A stretch of DNA of 64,000 bases, taken from Clostridia bacterium (lineage in GTDB: Bacteria; Bacillota; Clostridia; UBA1212; UBA1255). The position numbers were made by a program, and so were the translations under genes. The notes under the pieces are model-generated. The model was not told the DNA's origin. It searched no databases and was given only the letters and a program-made list of their open reading frames with translations. Positions 19,190 to 30,167 of the stretch are shown in pieces. The stretch is taken from contig JAEFAM010000005.1 in the NCBI GenBank assembly GCA_016287565.1, forward strand, positions 1 to 64,000. Reading direction: 5' to 3'. Every line of letters starts with the position of its first letter. Position 1 is the first letter of the stretch.

Positions 19190-21501
19190 ATTTTTATTCT
19201 CTTTCTCCTGAATAGCCCGGGCCTTCCTATCCTTACGCAGATGCCTCCGCCTTCATCGGTGCGGTAGACCTCGGCGCCGCACTCTTTCAGCCTTTCCAGC
19301 GTCTCCGGCGAAGGGTGCCCGTAACCGTTGTTGCGTCCGACACTGATTATAGCATATTCCGGTGAAGTTAGCGACAGCAAATTTACGCCGCTGCCGGAGG
19401 CGGAGCCGTGATGCGGAACCACCAGCACGTCCACGTCTTTAAGAGCTCCCGAGCGGCACAGCGCCTCTTCTCCTTCCCTCTGAAGATCCCCGGTGACGGT
19501 GAGGCTGCCGAATGCACATGAAAACGTCACGCAAAGAGACGCGTTGTTCTCGTCGGCGTCGCTCCTGCCTCCGAAAAAAGGATCCGATACGGCAAAAGTC
19601 ATCGTCACCCGGCCCAGCGCCGCCCCGTCGCCTCCGTCGACATTGACCACCTCCCAGCCCGCTGCCTTTGCCCTTTCTCCCGCCTCTCTCAATCCGGAAC
19701 TCGAGTCCCGGCTTATATAGAGCTGCGCCGGAGGGAACGCTTCCAGTAAATCGTCGAGGCCTCCCGTGTGATCCGAATGGCCGTGCGTCAACACCACGAA
19801 GTCCAGCCGGTCCGCCCCCTGGGCCTCCGCCACCTCCCCTATATCCGTAATGCCGCCTCCGGTGTCGATGAGCCCCGCGTATCCGTCCGCTTTTACGAGC
19901 ATGGCGCTTCCCTGCCCCACGTCGATCACCAGCGCTTCTATCAAAGGCTTCTCCACCAGGGCGACGGTCACCGAAGCTACCACTGCGGCAGCACCCAGGG
20001 CGGCAATTATCCTGTGCCTCCTCCGGCCGTTTTCCCGGCTCCTGGCCCTTACGATCCGTTCCCTTATCTTCTCCCTCAAAGGCGACAGCAGCACGGCAGC
20101 CAAAGCGCAGGCTGCAAACACTATCCACCTGAAAGAAGCCGGCACGCTGACGTACCCGAAAGGCGCAGGCAGCCTGCTCCCCGCAAGCGCCAAAAGGTTC
20201 AGCGCCGCGCATATACCCTTCAGCAAATATCCGATCACCCAGGCCAGAGGCCTCAAAATAAACAGAGGGTGCAGCGCCCCGCAGACCGTCAGCAGGTATC
20301 CCAGCAGGCATACCGCCGCGGCCAGAGGCGAAGCGTATACGGTGGTCAGGAGCCCAGCTGCCGAAAAGCCTCCGTAAAGGTACACCGACAACGGCAGCAG
20401 CGCCAGGTTCACGCTTATTCCCGCCGCCAGCGACCTCAGGTTTATAAGAGACAGCTTCTTTACGTCCTTTCTCTCTTTATATCTCAAAGACAGAAACAGT
20501 TCCGTCACCGACGGGGCAATAAACACCAGCCCCGCCACCGCCGCGTAGCTCATCAGGAATCCCGCGCTGAACACGGCATATGGGTTAATGAATATCTGCG
20601 CCGCCGCGGACAAAAACAGCGCGTTCAGCCTGTCGTAGGGCCTTGACAATACAGCGCAAACGTACCCGAATACCGCCGCGGCCGAAGCCCTGATAACGGA
20701 ATATGAAAAATCGGCGATCAGCAAAAAAGCCGCCAGCGGGAATATCAGCAATATCTGCCTCAGCCTGAAGCCGGTCTTTCTGTTCTTCACCAGGGCCCTG
20801 AAAGGCAGCAATATAAAAGTCACGTGCATGCCTGAAACGGCCATCAGGTGAGAGATGCCTCCGGTCCTGAAAACGTTTTTGACCTCCCCGTCCAGAGAGC
20901 CGGTGTCGCCGGTCATTATTGCCCCAACCACCTCCGCCGGTCCCTCTCCCAGGCAGTTTCTCAATATCCGTCCGGTGTGGTACCTGACGAAGGCCCCGGG
21001 CAGGTGCAGGACGCCGGGAAAAGCGTTGTCCCGGTCCACCGGCGTCTTCTCTATGCCGTCTGAAAATATCTTCAAACAGTACGTTACGCCCCTGGAAAGC
21101 AGATATCTCCTGTAATTAAAAACGCCCGGATTCCGGGGCGGTTCGGCCTCGTAAATGTAATAATGGGTCACGTTCACGAACGCCCCCGCTTCTATTTCCG
21201 AAAGCTGCTCCGGCTCCAGCCCCGAAACGTCCGCCAGCGCCTTGAAGCCGCTGTTCACGAAGACCATCTTGTCTTCTCCGTTCCAGGTGGATCTGTATAT
21301 AAAACCGCTGAGGCTGCCGGCGCGCTTGAGCCCCGAAAGCTTCGCCTGGTCCATCCGTCCCAGCCCCGTAAAATGCACTCTGAAACCGCCCAGGGCAATG
21401 GCCGAGAGCAGCAGGATCAGGCAGAATCTTCCCCGGAGAGAAAACCGCTGCCGCCTCGAAGGCGCGCTCCCCGGAAGGGCAAAAAAAGAGTTCCCGCTCA
21501 T
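19174..21501 (-). CDS. comEC: ComEC/Rec2 competence-related channel with metallo-beta-lactamase domain
   Basis: HLMAVSGMHVTFILLP; VLTHGHSDHTGGLDDLL; LVVPHHGSASGSG. Confidence 0.95.
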   Translation of the reverse strand: MSGNSFFALPGSAPSRRQRFSLRGRFCLILLLSAIALGGFRVHFTGLGRMDQAKLSGLKRAGSLSGFIYRSTWNGEDKMVFVNSGFKALADVSGLEPEQLSEIEAGAFVNVTHYYIYEAEPPRNPGVFNYRRYLLSRGVTYCLKIFSDGIEKTPVDRDNAFPGVLHLPGAFVRYHTGRILRNCLGEGPAEVVGAIMTGDTGSLDGEVKNVFRTGGISHLMAVSGMHVTFILLPFRALVKNRKTGFRLRQILLIFPLAAFLLIADFSYSVIRASAAAVFGYVCAVLSRPYDRLNALFLSAAAQIFINPYAVFSAGFLMSYAAVAGLVFIAPSVTELFLSLRYKERKDVKKLSLINLRSLAAGISVNLALLPLSVYLYGGFSAAGLLTTVYASPLAAAVCLLGYLLTVCGALHPLFILRPLAWVIGYLLKGICAALNLLALAGSRLPAPFGYVSVPASFRWIVFAACALAAVLLSPLREKIRERIVRARSRENGRRRHRIIAALGAAAVVASVTVALVEKPLIEALVIDVGQGSAMLVKADGYAGLIDTGGGITDIGEVAEAQGADRLDFVVLTHGHSDHTGGLDDLLEAFPPAQLYISRDSSSGLREAGERAKAAGWEVVNVDGGDGAALGRVTMTFAVSDPFFGGRSDADENNASLCVTFSCAFGSLTVTGDLQREGEEALCRSGALKDVDVLVVPHHGSASGSGVNLLSLTSPEYAIISVGRNNGYGHPSPETLERLKECGAEVYRTDEGGGICVRIGRPGLFRRKRIKIWQTV

Positions 21502-21658
21502 ATCTCCTCCGCGTTTCCAGCCGCTCGTATGCGGCCGGCGCTGTCAAAGGAAGCGGAAACTGCCTTTATCTTTATTACCGCGGCGCTCCCCGTCCGGTAC
21601 GATTATACCACTGGAAAAGCTTGCCCGCCGTATATTTCCCGGGAAATATGAGACTGCC

Positions 21659-22489
21659 TCATCCCCCGGCTTTTTCTATCTCGCCAAACAGCTTTTCTAT
21701 CTTTGAAAATCTGTGGGCCACGCCGGCCTTGCTCAGGGGCGGAGAACAGAGCTCCCCTATCTCCGTAAGAGACAGTTCAGGATTTTCCTCCCTCAGTTTG
21801 GCTATCTCACGGACTCCCTCGGGAAGTTCCTCCAGCCGCCCCGCCTCCGCGATCCTGCGGATCATGCCTATCTGCTTCGCCCCGGCGGAAAGCGCCTTGT
21901 TGATGTTGGCATCGTCGCAGTTCAGCACACGGTTGCTGTTCCTTCTGCCTTCCCTCATTATCCTCACGTTCTCGTATTCCAGCACTCCTTTTATGGCTCC
22001 TATCGTCACGAGGAACGCGGATATCTGGCCGGAATCTTTCAGATACAGAAGATAGCGGCTGCCTTTAATGGTGCCCTTGGGAACGATGTCGCACAGCTCG
22101 AAGGCGGCGATGCCCAGTTCGTAGGAAGTGAGATTCTTAAAAGTGATCTCGATATGTGCAGGGCTGTCAGGATCGTTGACGTATCCTCCCGCCAGGAAGC
22201 AGCCCCTCAGAAAGGCGGCGGCGCTGTTCCTGTCGGTCAATGAAAATGAGCCGCTCCAGCGAAGGTCCACGCCGTACACCGGCCTGGCGCCCTCCCTGTA
22301 GAATGTCCTGGCGGCAACGCCTCCCGAGCGTACGCAGAGCTTCTCGGCCCGCTCCCCCACGCATTTATTGTGGGTCCGGAGCCTGCCGTCGGTCATAACG
22401 TATATGCCGTAGAACTCGGCGACCTTGTCGGATCTCCGCTTGCTCTCGTGGCGCGACAACTGTTCTTTTACGTCGGAAGTGAATGACAT
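21659..22489 (-). CDS. whiA: DNA-binding protein WhiA
   Basis: MSFTSDVKEQLSRHE; FLRGCFLAGGYVNDP LAGLIDADG-like domain; C-terminal HTH. Confidence 0.95.
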   Translation of the reverse strand: MSFTSDVKEQLSRHESKRRSDKVAEFYGIYVMTDGRLRTHNKCVGERAEKLCVRSGGVAARTFYREGARPVYGVDLRWSGSFSLTDRNSAAAFLRGCFLAGGYVNDPDSPAHIEITFKNLTSYELGIAAFELCDIVPKGTIKGSRYLLYLKDSGQISAFLVTIGAIKGVLEYENVRIMREGRRNSNRVLNCDDANINKALSAGAKQIGMIRRIAEAGRLEELPEGVREIAKLREENPELSLTEIGELCSPPLSKAGVAHRFSKIEKLFGEIEKAGG

Positions 22490-22507
22490 GCAGCACCCGG
22501 CCTTTTC

Positions 22508-24598
22508 TTAAACGCTGCCGTCCAGCAGGAACAGCAGATGGAGCGCCCTGGTACACGCGGTATACAGGGCAAGTTTGCCTTCTTCGGAGCAGAAATACGG
22601 ATTGTCCGCGCCGAACACCGCCACGGCGTCGAACTCCAGGCCTTTTGCCAGATAGACGGGAAGGAAATATCTGCGAAGCGTGCCGGGAGCGTTGCCCGTA
22701 AAACCGGAAACGCGCCTGAGCATATCCGCCTGGGCCCTGGTCATCGTGATGAAAGCCACGCTTTCCATGCCTTCCGAGGCGGCCTGTTCGCACACGCCGT
22801 CCACGAGCGCTTTAAGTTCCGCTTCACCGGCGTTTTCGGGGATCCTTATATGTTCCGGCTCTTTTCCCTCACGCACGGATCTGATCATGCCAGGCTCCCG
22901 GCCCAGCACTTTTGCGGAATAGTCCACGATCTGCGTAGTGGATCTGTAGTTCGTATCCAGCACGTACCTTTTAAAGGGCCTTCTGGGTATTATGGACCTG
23001 ATCCTGGCGGCGAAATCTCCCGTGTTTCCGAACACGGCCTGGTCGCTGTCTCCCACGAAAAGCATGTTAGTGCCCGGGAAGCGCTTCCTCAGCAGTTCCA
23101 GGAATATGCAGCTCAGGTCCTGGGCCTCGTCGCAGATGAGGTAGAACACCCCTTTAAGTTCCGGATCCGCGGCAACGATATGTATGAGCGCCACCGCGCA
23201 CGCGTCTTCGAACATGTCCCTGAAGAACGTGAGCGGCGTCAGGTCAATGCCGCATTCCCGCCCGAATGCCTCGTCGGTGTACATGCGCCTGTAGAGTTCA
23301 GGAGCGCTGAGCCCCAGCATCATGGAATCCAGCGTGTTGAGGACGTGCTCTTTATTGGCCTCTTTCTGGATACTGTAGCGGCGGCAGAGCTCGTCACGGA
23401 TCCTGACGTTCCGCTTGAACAGAGGCTCGTCCGCAAACACGGAATAGAACATGTCCGACAGCACCGCAGCGCCTACCCTGCCTTCCCGCTCCTCCGTAAG
23501 TTCTATGTCTTCAGGCACGAAGATATGCGCCTTAAGATATTCGATATAAGAGGTCACCAGTTTGCTGAAAGTCTCCGAGGACTTCAGCCTGCGGCAGATG
23601 GACATGGCCTCGGCAACGGAATTGTTCTCCGCGGAAGATTCCAGCCCGAATTCTCCGGCGGTCTCCGCCTCGTCCAGGCGGCTCATGAAATCCACTTCGC
23701 CTATGTCGTCAAGTATCTCTTTTAAGAGGTCCTCCTGGAGATAGGGGCGGATGTTGTCCTCGCCCAGGTCCGGCAGCACGGTGGAGATATATTCGGAGAA
23801 GTAGTCGTTGGGAGAGATTATTGCCAGTTCCTCGTCCTTCATCCTGTTTCTGAAACCGTAAAGGATGTAGGCGGCCTTGTGAAGGGCCACGGAAGTCTTG
23901 CCGCTGCCCGCGCAGCCGGATATGACGGTGACTCCTTCTATGTGGTCCCGGACGATCTTGTGCTGCTCTTTCTGGAGAGACTCCACGATTATGCGCATAT
24001 GTTCCCCGGCGTTTCTGGAAAGGGCTTCGGACAATATCTCGTCATCCGAGGGCATGCTTATCCTGCTGACTCTTACCAGCTTCCCCTTCTCGAACCTGTA
24101 CCTCCGCTTTTCTTTGAGGTCAACGTTCTGCTTCCCCGCGGGAGTTTCGAAGGAGGCCTTTCCGGGCTCGCTCTCGTAATAAAGGGAGCACACCGGCGCC
24201 CGCCAGTCGAAGGTGATTATCTCGTCGGTCTCCGGATCTCTCAAAGTCTCCAGAGAGATGTACACCCGGTTGTTTTCTCCGGGCTCGTCGTCGTATTCGT
24301 AATCGAATCCCGCGAAATAAGGCTCCTGCTGCTGCCTTCTGAGCTTTTTCAGATGGGTCATGCTGCCCAGGTAGTCCCTGGTGTCCAGCGCCTCGTTGCT
24401 GAGAAGGTCCAGCTTCTCGTCGTCCTTCAGCTCCGAAAAATAGTCGCTGAAATACTTGCGCTGCTCCAGGATCTGGCTCCTCCTCTTGCCGGAAGCGGCG
24501 ATCTCCGCCCCGATGCAGGCGTCGATGGCCTTCCTGGTCCTTTCCGCGTATTCAAGTTCTCCGGGATCCGTGCCACGGAAATCGTCTTTATAATTCAT
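22508..24598 (-). CDS. UvrD/HelD-like (superfamily 1) ATPase
   Basis: GCAGSGKTSVALHKAAYILY Walker A; ICDEAQDLS; VGDSDQAVFG; LDTNYRSTTQIV; N-terminal RKYFSDYF-type coiled coil typical of HelD. Confidence 0.88.
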   Translation of the reverse strand: MNYKDDFRGTDPGELEYAERTRKAIDACIGAEIAASGKRRSQILEQRKYFSDYFSELKDDEKLDLLSNEALDTRDYLGSMTHLKKLRRQQQEPYFAGFDYEYDDEPGENNRVYISLETLRDPETDEIITFDWRAPVCSLYYESEPGKASFETPAGKQNVDLKEKRRYRFEKGKLVRVSRISMPSDDEILSEALSRNAGEHMRIIVESLQKEQHKIVRDHIEGVTVISGCAGSGKTSVALHKAAYILYGFRNRMKDEELAIISPNDYFSEYISTVLPDLGEDNIRPYLQEDLLKEILDDIGEVDFMSRLDEAETAGEFGLESSAENNSVAEAMSICRRLKSSETFSKLVTSYIEYLKAHIFVPEDIELTEEREGRVGAAVLSDMFYSVFADEPLFKRNVRIRDELCRRYSIQKEANKEHVLNTLDSMMLGLSAPELYRRMYTDEAFGRECGIDLTPLTFFRDMFEDACAVALIHIVAADPELKGVFYLICDEAQDLSCIFLELLRKRFPGTNMLFVGDSDQAVFGNTGDFAARIRSIIPRRPFKRYVLDTNYRSTTQIVDYSAKVLGREPGMIRSVREGKEPEHIRIPENAGEAELKALVDGVCEQAASEGMESVAFITMTRAQADMLRRVSGFTGNAPGTLRRYFLPVYLAKGLEFDAVAVFGADNPYFCSEEGKLALYTACTRALHLLFLLDGSV

Positions 24599-24694
24599 TT
24601 AGGTCTCCTGTCCGGATATGCCGTAAATAAGCCGTAAAAAAGTATCTTGCCGCCGCGTTTTTCAGCGTCGCGCTTCACGCCGCACTTGCCGTCC

Positions 24695-27127
24695 TCAGGC
24701 TTTGGCCAGCCTGATCTCGCCGTTCTCGAGGAAGATCCTCACCGTGTCGCCGGAATTGACGTCGCCCCTGAGGTACAGTTCGGCCAGTTCGTCTTCGATG
24801 TGCCTCTGGATGTAGCGGCGCATGGGCCTTGCCCCGTACTTCTCGTCGAAACCTTCTTTGGCAAGTTTTTCGTAAACGCCCTCTTCCACGGACAGTTTCA
24901 CGCCGTTGTCCAGGCTCTCCGCGGCGATCTCCGACACCATAAGTTCGGCGATCCCGGCCATGCTCTTCGGGTCAAGGCTGTCGAACACCACGATCTCGTC
25001 GACACGGTTCAGGAATTCGGGCCTGAATATGTTCTTCAGCGCCTCCCTTGACGCGTCCGCCGCCGACGCCTTCTCGTCCGCCGAAAAGCCGATGCTCTTG
25101 GACTTGAGGGAATTGCCCGCGTTGGAGGTCATTATGATGATGGTGTTGGAGAAATCCACCACCCTGCCCTGGCTGTCGGTAAGGCGGCCGTCGTCAAGTA
25201 TCTGGAGCAGCATATTGAACACGTCCGGATGGGCTTTTTCGATCTCGTCCAGCAATATGACGGAATAGGGCCTTCTCCTGATCTTTTCGGTGAGCTGTCC
25301 CGCTTCGTCGAAGCCCACGTATCCCGGAGGGGAACCGATGAGTTTGGAAACGGTATGCTTTTCCATATATTCGGACATATCCAGCCGCACCAGCGCCTCC
25401 TGGGTTCCGAACAGCTCTATGGCCAGCTGTCGCACCAGCTCCGTCTTTCCTACGCCCGTAGGTCCCACGAGGATAAAAGATGCGGGTTTGGTGTGCTTCC
25501 TGAATCCGGAGCGGTTCCTGCGTATGGCCCTTGCCACGGCCTCCACGGCCTTGTCCTGGCCGATGATGTGAAGCTTCAGGCGGCTGTCCAGTTCCATGAG
25601 GCGCTTGGCCTCGTCCTCGGAGACCGTGTGCACAGGGATGCCGGTCCAGGTCTCTATGACGCCCGTGATATCGTCGAAGGTAACGTTGTTGAACTCGTTC
25701 TTTTTCAGCTCTTCGAACTGCTTCTCCAGAAGCGCCGCCTTGTTTTTGTTCTCGGCAACCGTCTTGAACTTTTCGAGCTGCTCCTCTTCGGTCCTGCACT
25801 CTTTGCCCTCCAGCGCTTCCGTTTCCGCGTTCAGGGCGTCGAGCTCTTTTTTCAGCGCGTCAAGCTTTCCCGGCACCTCGTTGCGCAGATTCGCCCGGGA
25901 AGCGGCCTCGTCCAGCACGTCAATGGCCTTGTCCGGCAAAAACCTGTCCGTGATGTACCGCTCGGACAATTTCACCGCTTCTTCTATGAGGGCGTCGCTG
26001 ACCCTGGTCTTGTGGAATTCCTCGTAATGCTCCTTGACGCCTTTCAGGATGTCGATGGTCTCGGCAACGGAAGGTTCGTTGACCATGACGGGCTGGAAGC
26101 GGCGCTCCAGGGCGCTGTCCTTCTCGATATATTTCCTGTACTCTTTAAGGGTCGTGGCGCCGATGACCTGTATCTCGCCTCTGGAAAGGGCGGGTTTCAG
26201 TATGTTGGCGGCATTCATCGACCCCTCGGCCTCTCCGGCGCCCATGATGTTGTGGATCTCGTCGATCACGAGGATAACGTTGCCCGCGGCCTTGACCTCG
26301 TCCAGCAGGCCTTTCATCCTGCCTTCGAACTGGCCCCTGAACTGGGTACCGGCCACCATGGCCGTGAGATCCAGCAGGTAGATGCGCTTGTCCAGAAGCT
26401 TTTCAGGCACCTGTTTCCTGGCGATCCTGAGGGCAAGCCCTTCCGCGATGGCGGTCTTTCCCACGCCTGCCTCGCCTACCAGCACCGGGTTGTTTTTGGA
26501 GCGGCGGTTGATTATCTGTATCACCCGTTCGGTCTCCCGGTTGCGGCCTACTATATTGTCTATCTTTCCTTCTTCCGCCCGGGCGGTGAGGTCGCTGCCG
26601 TACATGGAAAGGAACTTGAACTTCTGGGGCTTCCTGTCGCCTTTTTCTCCCCTGGCGCCTTTGCCGGTCTTTTCCTGGGACTGCCCGGCCCTGTCTCCGC
26701 GGCCTTCTCCGGACGGTCCTTCCTGATCGGAGTTGCCCTGGCCGGCGTTCATATTGTTGGCGATATTGCCCAGCCCTGCGCCGAATTTCTTCAGCAGCTC
26801 GAAAAAGTTGGGAGCGCCGGTAGACGAGGGGATGGCGCCGTTTTCCGTATTCTCGGCGGCCTCGCCCTTGTCCTCGCCTTCTCCGTTTCCGGAGGCGATG
26901 GCGTCGTCCATCTGTTCGGTGAGGCTGTTCATCTCGTCTGCCATGGCTTCCAGCTCGTCGTCAGGTATGTTCAGGTTCTTAAGGAACTGATTTACCTGGG
27001 GAAGGTTCAGTTTTTTGGCGCAGACGATGCAGAGGCCCTTGTTCACCTGGTTCCCCGCCTGATCTATCTGTGTCACAAATACGGTGGCGATCCTTTTTCC
27101 GCACATGGAACATATTTCTCTCTTCAT
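24695..27127 (-). CDS. clpE: ClpE-like Clp ATPase with N-terminal zinc finger
   Basis: [17 protein letters not shown]...[12 protein letters not shown] zinc finger instead of a Clp N-domain; two AAA+ modules; IGF tripeptide; ATG at 27127 overlaps the uvrA stop. Confidence 0.85.
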   Translation of the reverse strand: MKREICSMCGKRIATVFVTQIDQAGNQVNKGLCIVCAKKLNLPQVNQFLKNLNIPDDELEAMADEMNSLTEQMDDAIASGNGEGEDKGEAAENTENGAIPSSTGAPNFFELLKKFGAGLGNIANNMNAGQGNSDQEGPSGEGRGDRAGQSQEKTGKGARGEKGDRKPQKFKFLSMYGSDLTARAEEGKIDNIVGRNRETERVIQIINRRSKNNPVLVGEAGVGKTAIAEGLALRIARKQVPEKLLDKRIYLLDLTAMVAGTQFRGQFEGRMKGLLDEVKAAGNVILVIDEIHNIMGAGEAEGSMNAANILKPALSRGEIQVIGATTLKEYRKYIEKDSALERRFQPVMVNEPSVAETIDILKGVKEHYEEFHKTRVSDALIEEAVKLSERYITDRFLPDKAIDVLDEAASRANLRNEVPGKLDALKKELDALNAETEALEGKECRTEEEQLEKFKTVAENKNKAALLEKQFEELKKNEFNNVTFDDITGVIETWTGIPVHTVSEDEAKRLMELDSRLKLHIIGQDKAVEAVARAIRRNRSGFRKHTKPASFILVGPTGVGKTELVRQLAIELFGTQEALVRLDMSEYMEKHTVSKLIGSPPGYVGFDEAGQLTEKIRRRPYSVILLDEIEKAHPDVFNMLLQILDDGRLTDSQGRVVDFSNTIIIMTSNAGNSLKSKSIGFSADEKASAADASREALKNIFRPEFLNRVDEIVVFDSLDPKSMAGIAELMVSEIAAESLDNGVKLSVEEGVYEKLAKEGFDEKYGARPMRRYIQRHIEDELAELYLRGDVNSGDTVRIFLENGEIRLAKA

Positions 27128-30090
27128 TTTGCTTTTTTCTCCTTCTCGCTGCCCTTGGAGGCCTTCCTTCCGGAGGCCTTCTCTCTGTCTCTCTCGAAAA
27201 TCATCTTCAGGAACTCTCCGGTGTACGATCCCGGCGTCCGGGCCACTTCTTCGGGAGTGCCCGTTGCCACCACCGTGCCTCCGGCGTCGCCGCCTTCGGG
27301 TCCCAGGTCTATAATGTGATCGGCGCATTTTATCACGTCGAGGTTGTGCTCTATGACCACCACGGTGTTGCCCGCGTTGACCAGCCGGTCAAGTATCTCT
27401 ATAAGCTTCTTTACGTCGTGGGTGTGAAGGCCGGTGGTGGGTTCGTCGAGTATGTAAAGCGTGTTGCCCGTTCCTATCCGGGACAATTCGGAAGCCAGCT
27501 TCACACGCTGCGCTTCTCCGCCGGACAACGTAGTCGACGACTGCCCCAGTTTCATATATCCCAGCCCCACGTCCACCAGGGTGTCTATCTTCCGCCTTAT
27601 CTGGGGGATCTCTTCGAAGAACCCGGAGGCCTCGTCGATGGTCATATCCAGCACGTCGGATATGTTTTTACCCCGGTAGCGTATCTCCAGCGTCTCCCGG
27701 TTGTAGCGCTTCCCTTTGCACACTTCGCAGGGCACGTAGACGTCCGGCAGGAAGTGCATCTCTATCTTCTTTATGCCGTCGCCGGAGCAGGCCTCGCAGC
27801 GGCCTCCCTTTGCGTTGAAGCTAAACCTGCCGCTCTTGTAGCCTCTTGCCCGGCTTTCGGGCAGCATGGCGAACAGGTCCCTTATCTGGGTGAACACGCC
27901 CACGTAGGTGGCGGGGTTGGACCTGGGGGTGCGGCCGATGGGAGACTGGTCGATGCATATGCATTTGTCGATATTCTCCCTGCCCTCGGAAGCGGTGTAT
28001 TTTCTGCCCAGGGGGTCCTCGTCGGTAAACATCATGGAAAGGACTTCGTTTACGAAGGAGCTTTTTCCGGAGCCGGACACGCCGGTGACGCACACGAACT
28101 TGCCAAGAGGCACGGTGACGGTGATGTTTTTGAGATTGTTGACCCGAAGGCCGCTGACGGTGAGCTTTTTGCCGTTGCCCTCCCGCCTGGCCGTGGGGAC
28201 CGGTATGCGCATCCTGCCGGACAGATACTGGCCGGTGATCGATTCGGGGCAATCCATTATCTCCTCGGGCGTTCCCACGGCAACGATCTTTCCGCCGTGC
28301 ACTCCCGCCAGCGGTCCCACGTCAACTATGCAGTCGGCGCTCATCATGGTCTCTTCGTCGTGCTCCACCACTATTAGCGTGTTCCCCAGGTCCCGGAGCT
28401 TCTTAAGCGTGGCCAGCAGTTTCTGGTTGTCCCGCTGATGGAGGCCTATGCTGGGCTCGTCGAGTATGTACAGCACGCCCATAAGTCCGGCGCCTATCTG
28501 TGTGGCCAGGCGGATGCGCTGGGATTCGCCGCCGGAAAGGGTCCCGGAGGAACGTGCCAGCGTCAGATAGTCCAGCCCTACGTTGACAAGGAAGCTCAGC
28601 CTGCCTCTTATTTCTTTCAGCAGATCCTGGGCGATGATCTCTTTTTCTCCCTGAAGTACCAGCCCCTCTACGAAAGCCAGGGCGTCCCTCACGGACTTTT
28701 CAGTGAATTCCGATATGTTGACGCCGCCTACAGTGAAGCACAGGGATTCCCGGCTGAGCCGCTTTCCGCGGCAGTCGGGGCAGACGTTTTCGGACATATA
28801 GTACTCTATGGGGTACATCTCGAAATTGCCCTGGAGCTTGTTGGCGTAATGCTTTTTAAGCACGTTCAATATGCCGGGGTAAGGCTGGCGCAGCACCTTG
28901 TAGCCGTTGTTGAAAGGCACGTTCTTGTCGCCGCTGCCGGACGCCACCACGGAAGCGATCTCCCGGGGCAGCTCGCCTACGGGTGCGTTGACGTCGAATT
29001 TGTACGTCTTCCCCAGAGATTCGATTATCGCCAGCTTCTCGGTAAGATTGTTGTCCAGCAGCATGGCCATCAGCACGTCGTAGGTGGAGCGGTGGGATAT
29101 CTTGGCTATGAAGTCTTCTTCTATGAACTGGACTATCCTGCCTATGCCGGAACATGTGGGGCAGGCGCCGGCGGGGCTGTTGAATGAGAACATCCTCGGG
29201 GAGACTTCGGGCAGGCTGAAGCCGCATTCCGGGCAGGCGAAATTCTGGCTGAACAGTGCTTCCACCGTTGCCTTTGCGTCGCCTTTTTCTATGATCTCGT
29301 CGATCCTGGCGTCCGAACCCGGCAGCGCCTCCCTGACCTTTTCGAAATCGTTCACGGCCATTCCCGCGCCCAGCGACACGGACACCACCGCGAGCCCCGC
29401 GGCCAGCCGGAGCACAGTCTCCAGTGACTCCGCCACCCTTCTCTGAAGTTCGGGACGCATGACGAGACGGTCAACGATGACATCTATGTCGTGATTTTTG
29501 TATTTCTCCAGCGTGATCTCCTCGTCCAGAGAGTACATCTCTCCGTCAACTCTCACTCTGGCGTATCCGTTTTTGCGAAGCGACTCGAAAAGCCTGGCGT
29601 ACTCGCCTTTCCTCCCCCGGACGACAGGCGCCAGCAGCTGGACCCGCATCCCTTCCGGCAGCTTCATCACCGCATCGGTCATCTGATCCACCGTAGTGGC
29701 CCTGATCTCCCGGCCGCATTCGGGGCAGTGCGGCACTCCGACCCTGGCGTACAGCAGCCTCAGATAGTCGTATATTTCCGTAACCGTGCCCACCGTGGAC
29801 CGGGGGTTCCTGGAAGTGGATTTCTGGTCAATGGAAATGGCGGGAGAAAGGCCTTCTATCCCGTCCACGTCCGGCTTTTCCATCTGCCCTATGAACATTC
29901 TGGCGTAGGAAGACAGAGACTGCATGTACCGCCTCTGGCCCTCCGCGTATATGGTATCGAAAGCCAGGGAAGACTTGCCCGAGCCGGACAATCCGGTAAA
30001 TACCGTGAGCTTGTCCCGCGGTATCTTTACGTCGATATTTTGAAGGTTGTTCTCCCTCGCGCCTTTGATCTCGATATATTCCTGTTTCAT
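27124..30090 (-). CDS. uvrA: Excinuclease ABC subunit A
   Basis: [34 protein letters not shown]; multiple CxxC zinc motifs; [15 protein letters not shown]. Confidence 0.98.
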   Translation of the reverse strand: MKQEYIEIKGARENNLQNIDVKIPRDKLTVFTGLSGSGKSSLAFDTIYAEGQRRYMQSLSSYARMFIGQMEKPDVDGIEGLSPAISIDQKSTSRNPRSTVGTVTEIYDYLRLLYARVGVPHCPECGREIRATTVDQMTDAVMKLPEGMRVQLLAPVVRGRKGEYARLFESLRKNGYARVRVDGEMYSLDEEITLEKYKNHDIDVIVDRLVMRPELQRRVAESLETVLRLAAGLAVVSVSLGAGMAVNDFEKVREALPGSDARIDEIIEKGDAKATVEALFSQNFACPECGFSLPEVSPRMFSFNSPAGACPTCSGIGRIVQFIEEDFIAKISHRSTYDVLMAMLLDNNLTEKLAIIESLGKTYKFDVNAPVGELPREIASVVASGSGDKNVPFNNGYKVLRQPYPGILNVLKKHYANKLQGNFEMYPIEYYMSENVCPDCRGKRLSRESLCFTVGGVNISEFTEKSVRDALAFVEGLVLQGEKEIIAQDLLKEIRGRLSFLVNVGLDYLTLARSSGTLSGGESQRIRLATQIGAGLMGVLYILDEPSIGLHQRDNQKLLATLKKLRDLGNTLIVVEHDEETMMSADCIVDVGPLAGVHGGKIVAVGTPEEIMDCPESITGQYLSGRMRIPVPTARREGNGKKLTVSGLRVNNLKNITVTVPLGKFVCVTGVSGSGKSSFVNEVLSMMFTDEDPLGRKYTASEGRENIDKCICIDQSPIGRTPRSNPATYVGVFTQIRDLFAMLPESRARGYKSGRFSFNAKGGRCEACSGDGIKKIEMHFLPDVYVPCEVCKGKRYNRETLEIRYRGKNISDVLDMTIDEASGFFEEIPQIRRKIDTLVDVGLGYMKLGQSSTTLSGGEAQRVKLASELSRIGTGNTLYILDEPTTGLHTHDVKKLIEILDRLVNAGNTVVVIEHNLDVIKCADHIIDLGPEGGDAGGTVVATGTPEEVARTPGSYTGEFLKMIFERDREKASGRKASKGSEKEKKAK

Positions 30091-30167
30091 CTTATGCCTT
30101 CAAAAAACTTCAATGATCTTCGCCTTTAACTGCAGCCCTTTGCCTGCAGTTCTTTGCCTGCCGCCCT

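Noticed and set aside
25229-27319. 696-aa plus-strand ORF opposite the ClpE-like gene
   Set aside because: Antisense to a clear conserved gene; low-complexity translation from codon bias on the opposite strand.
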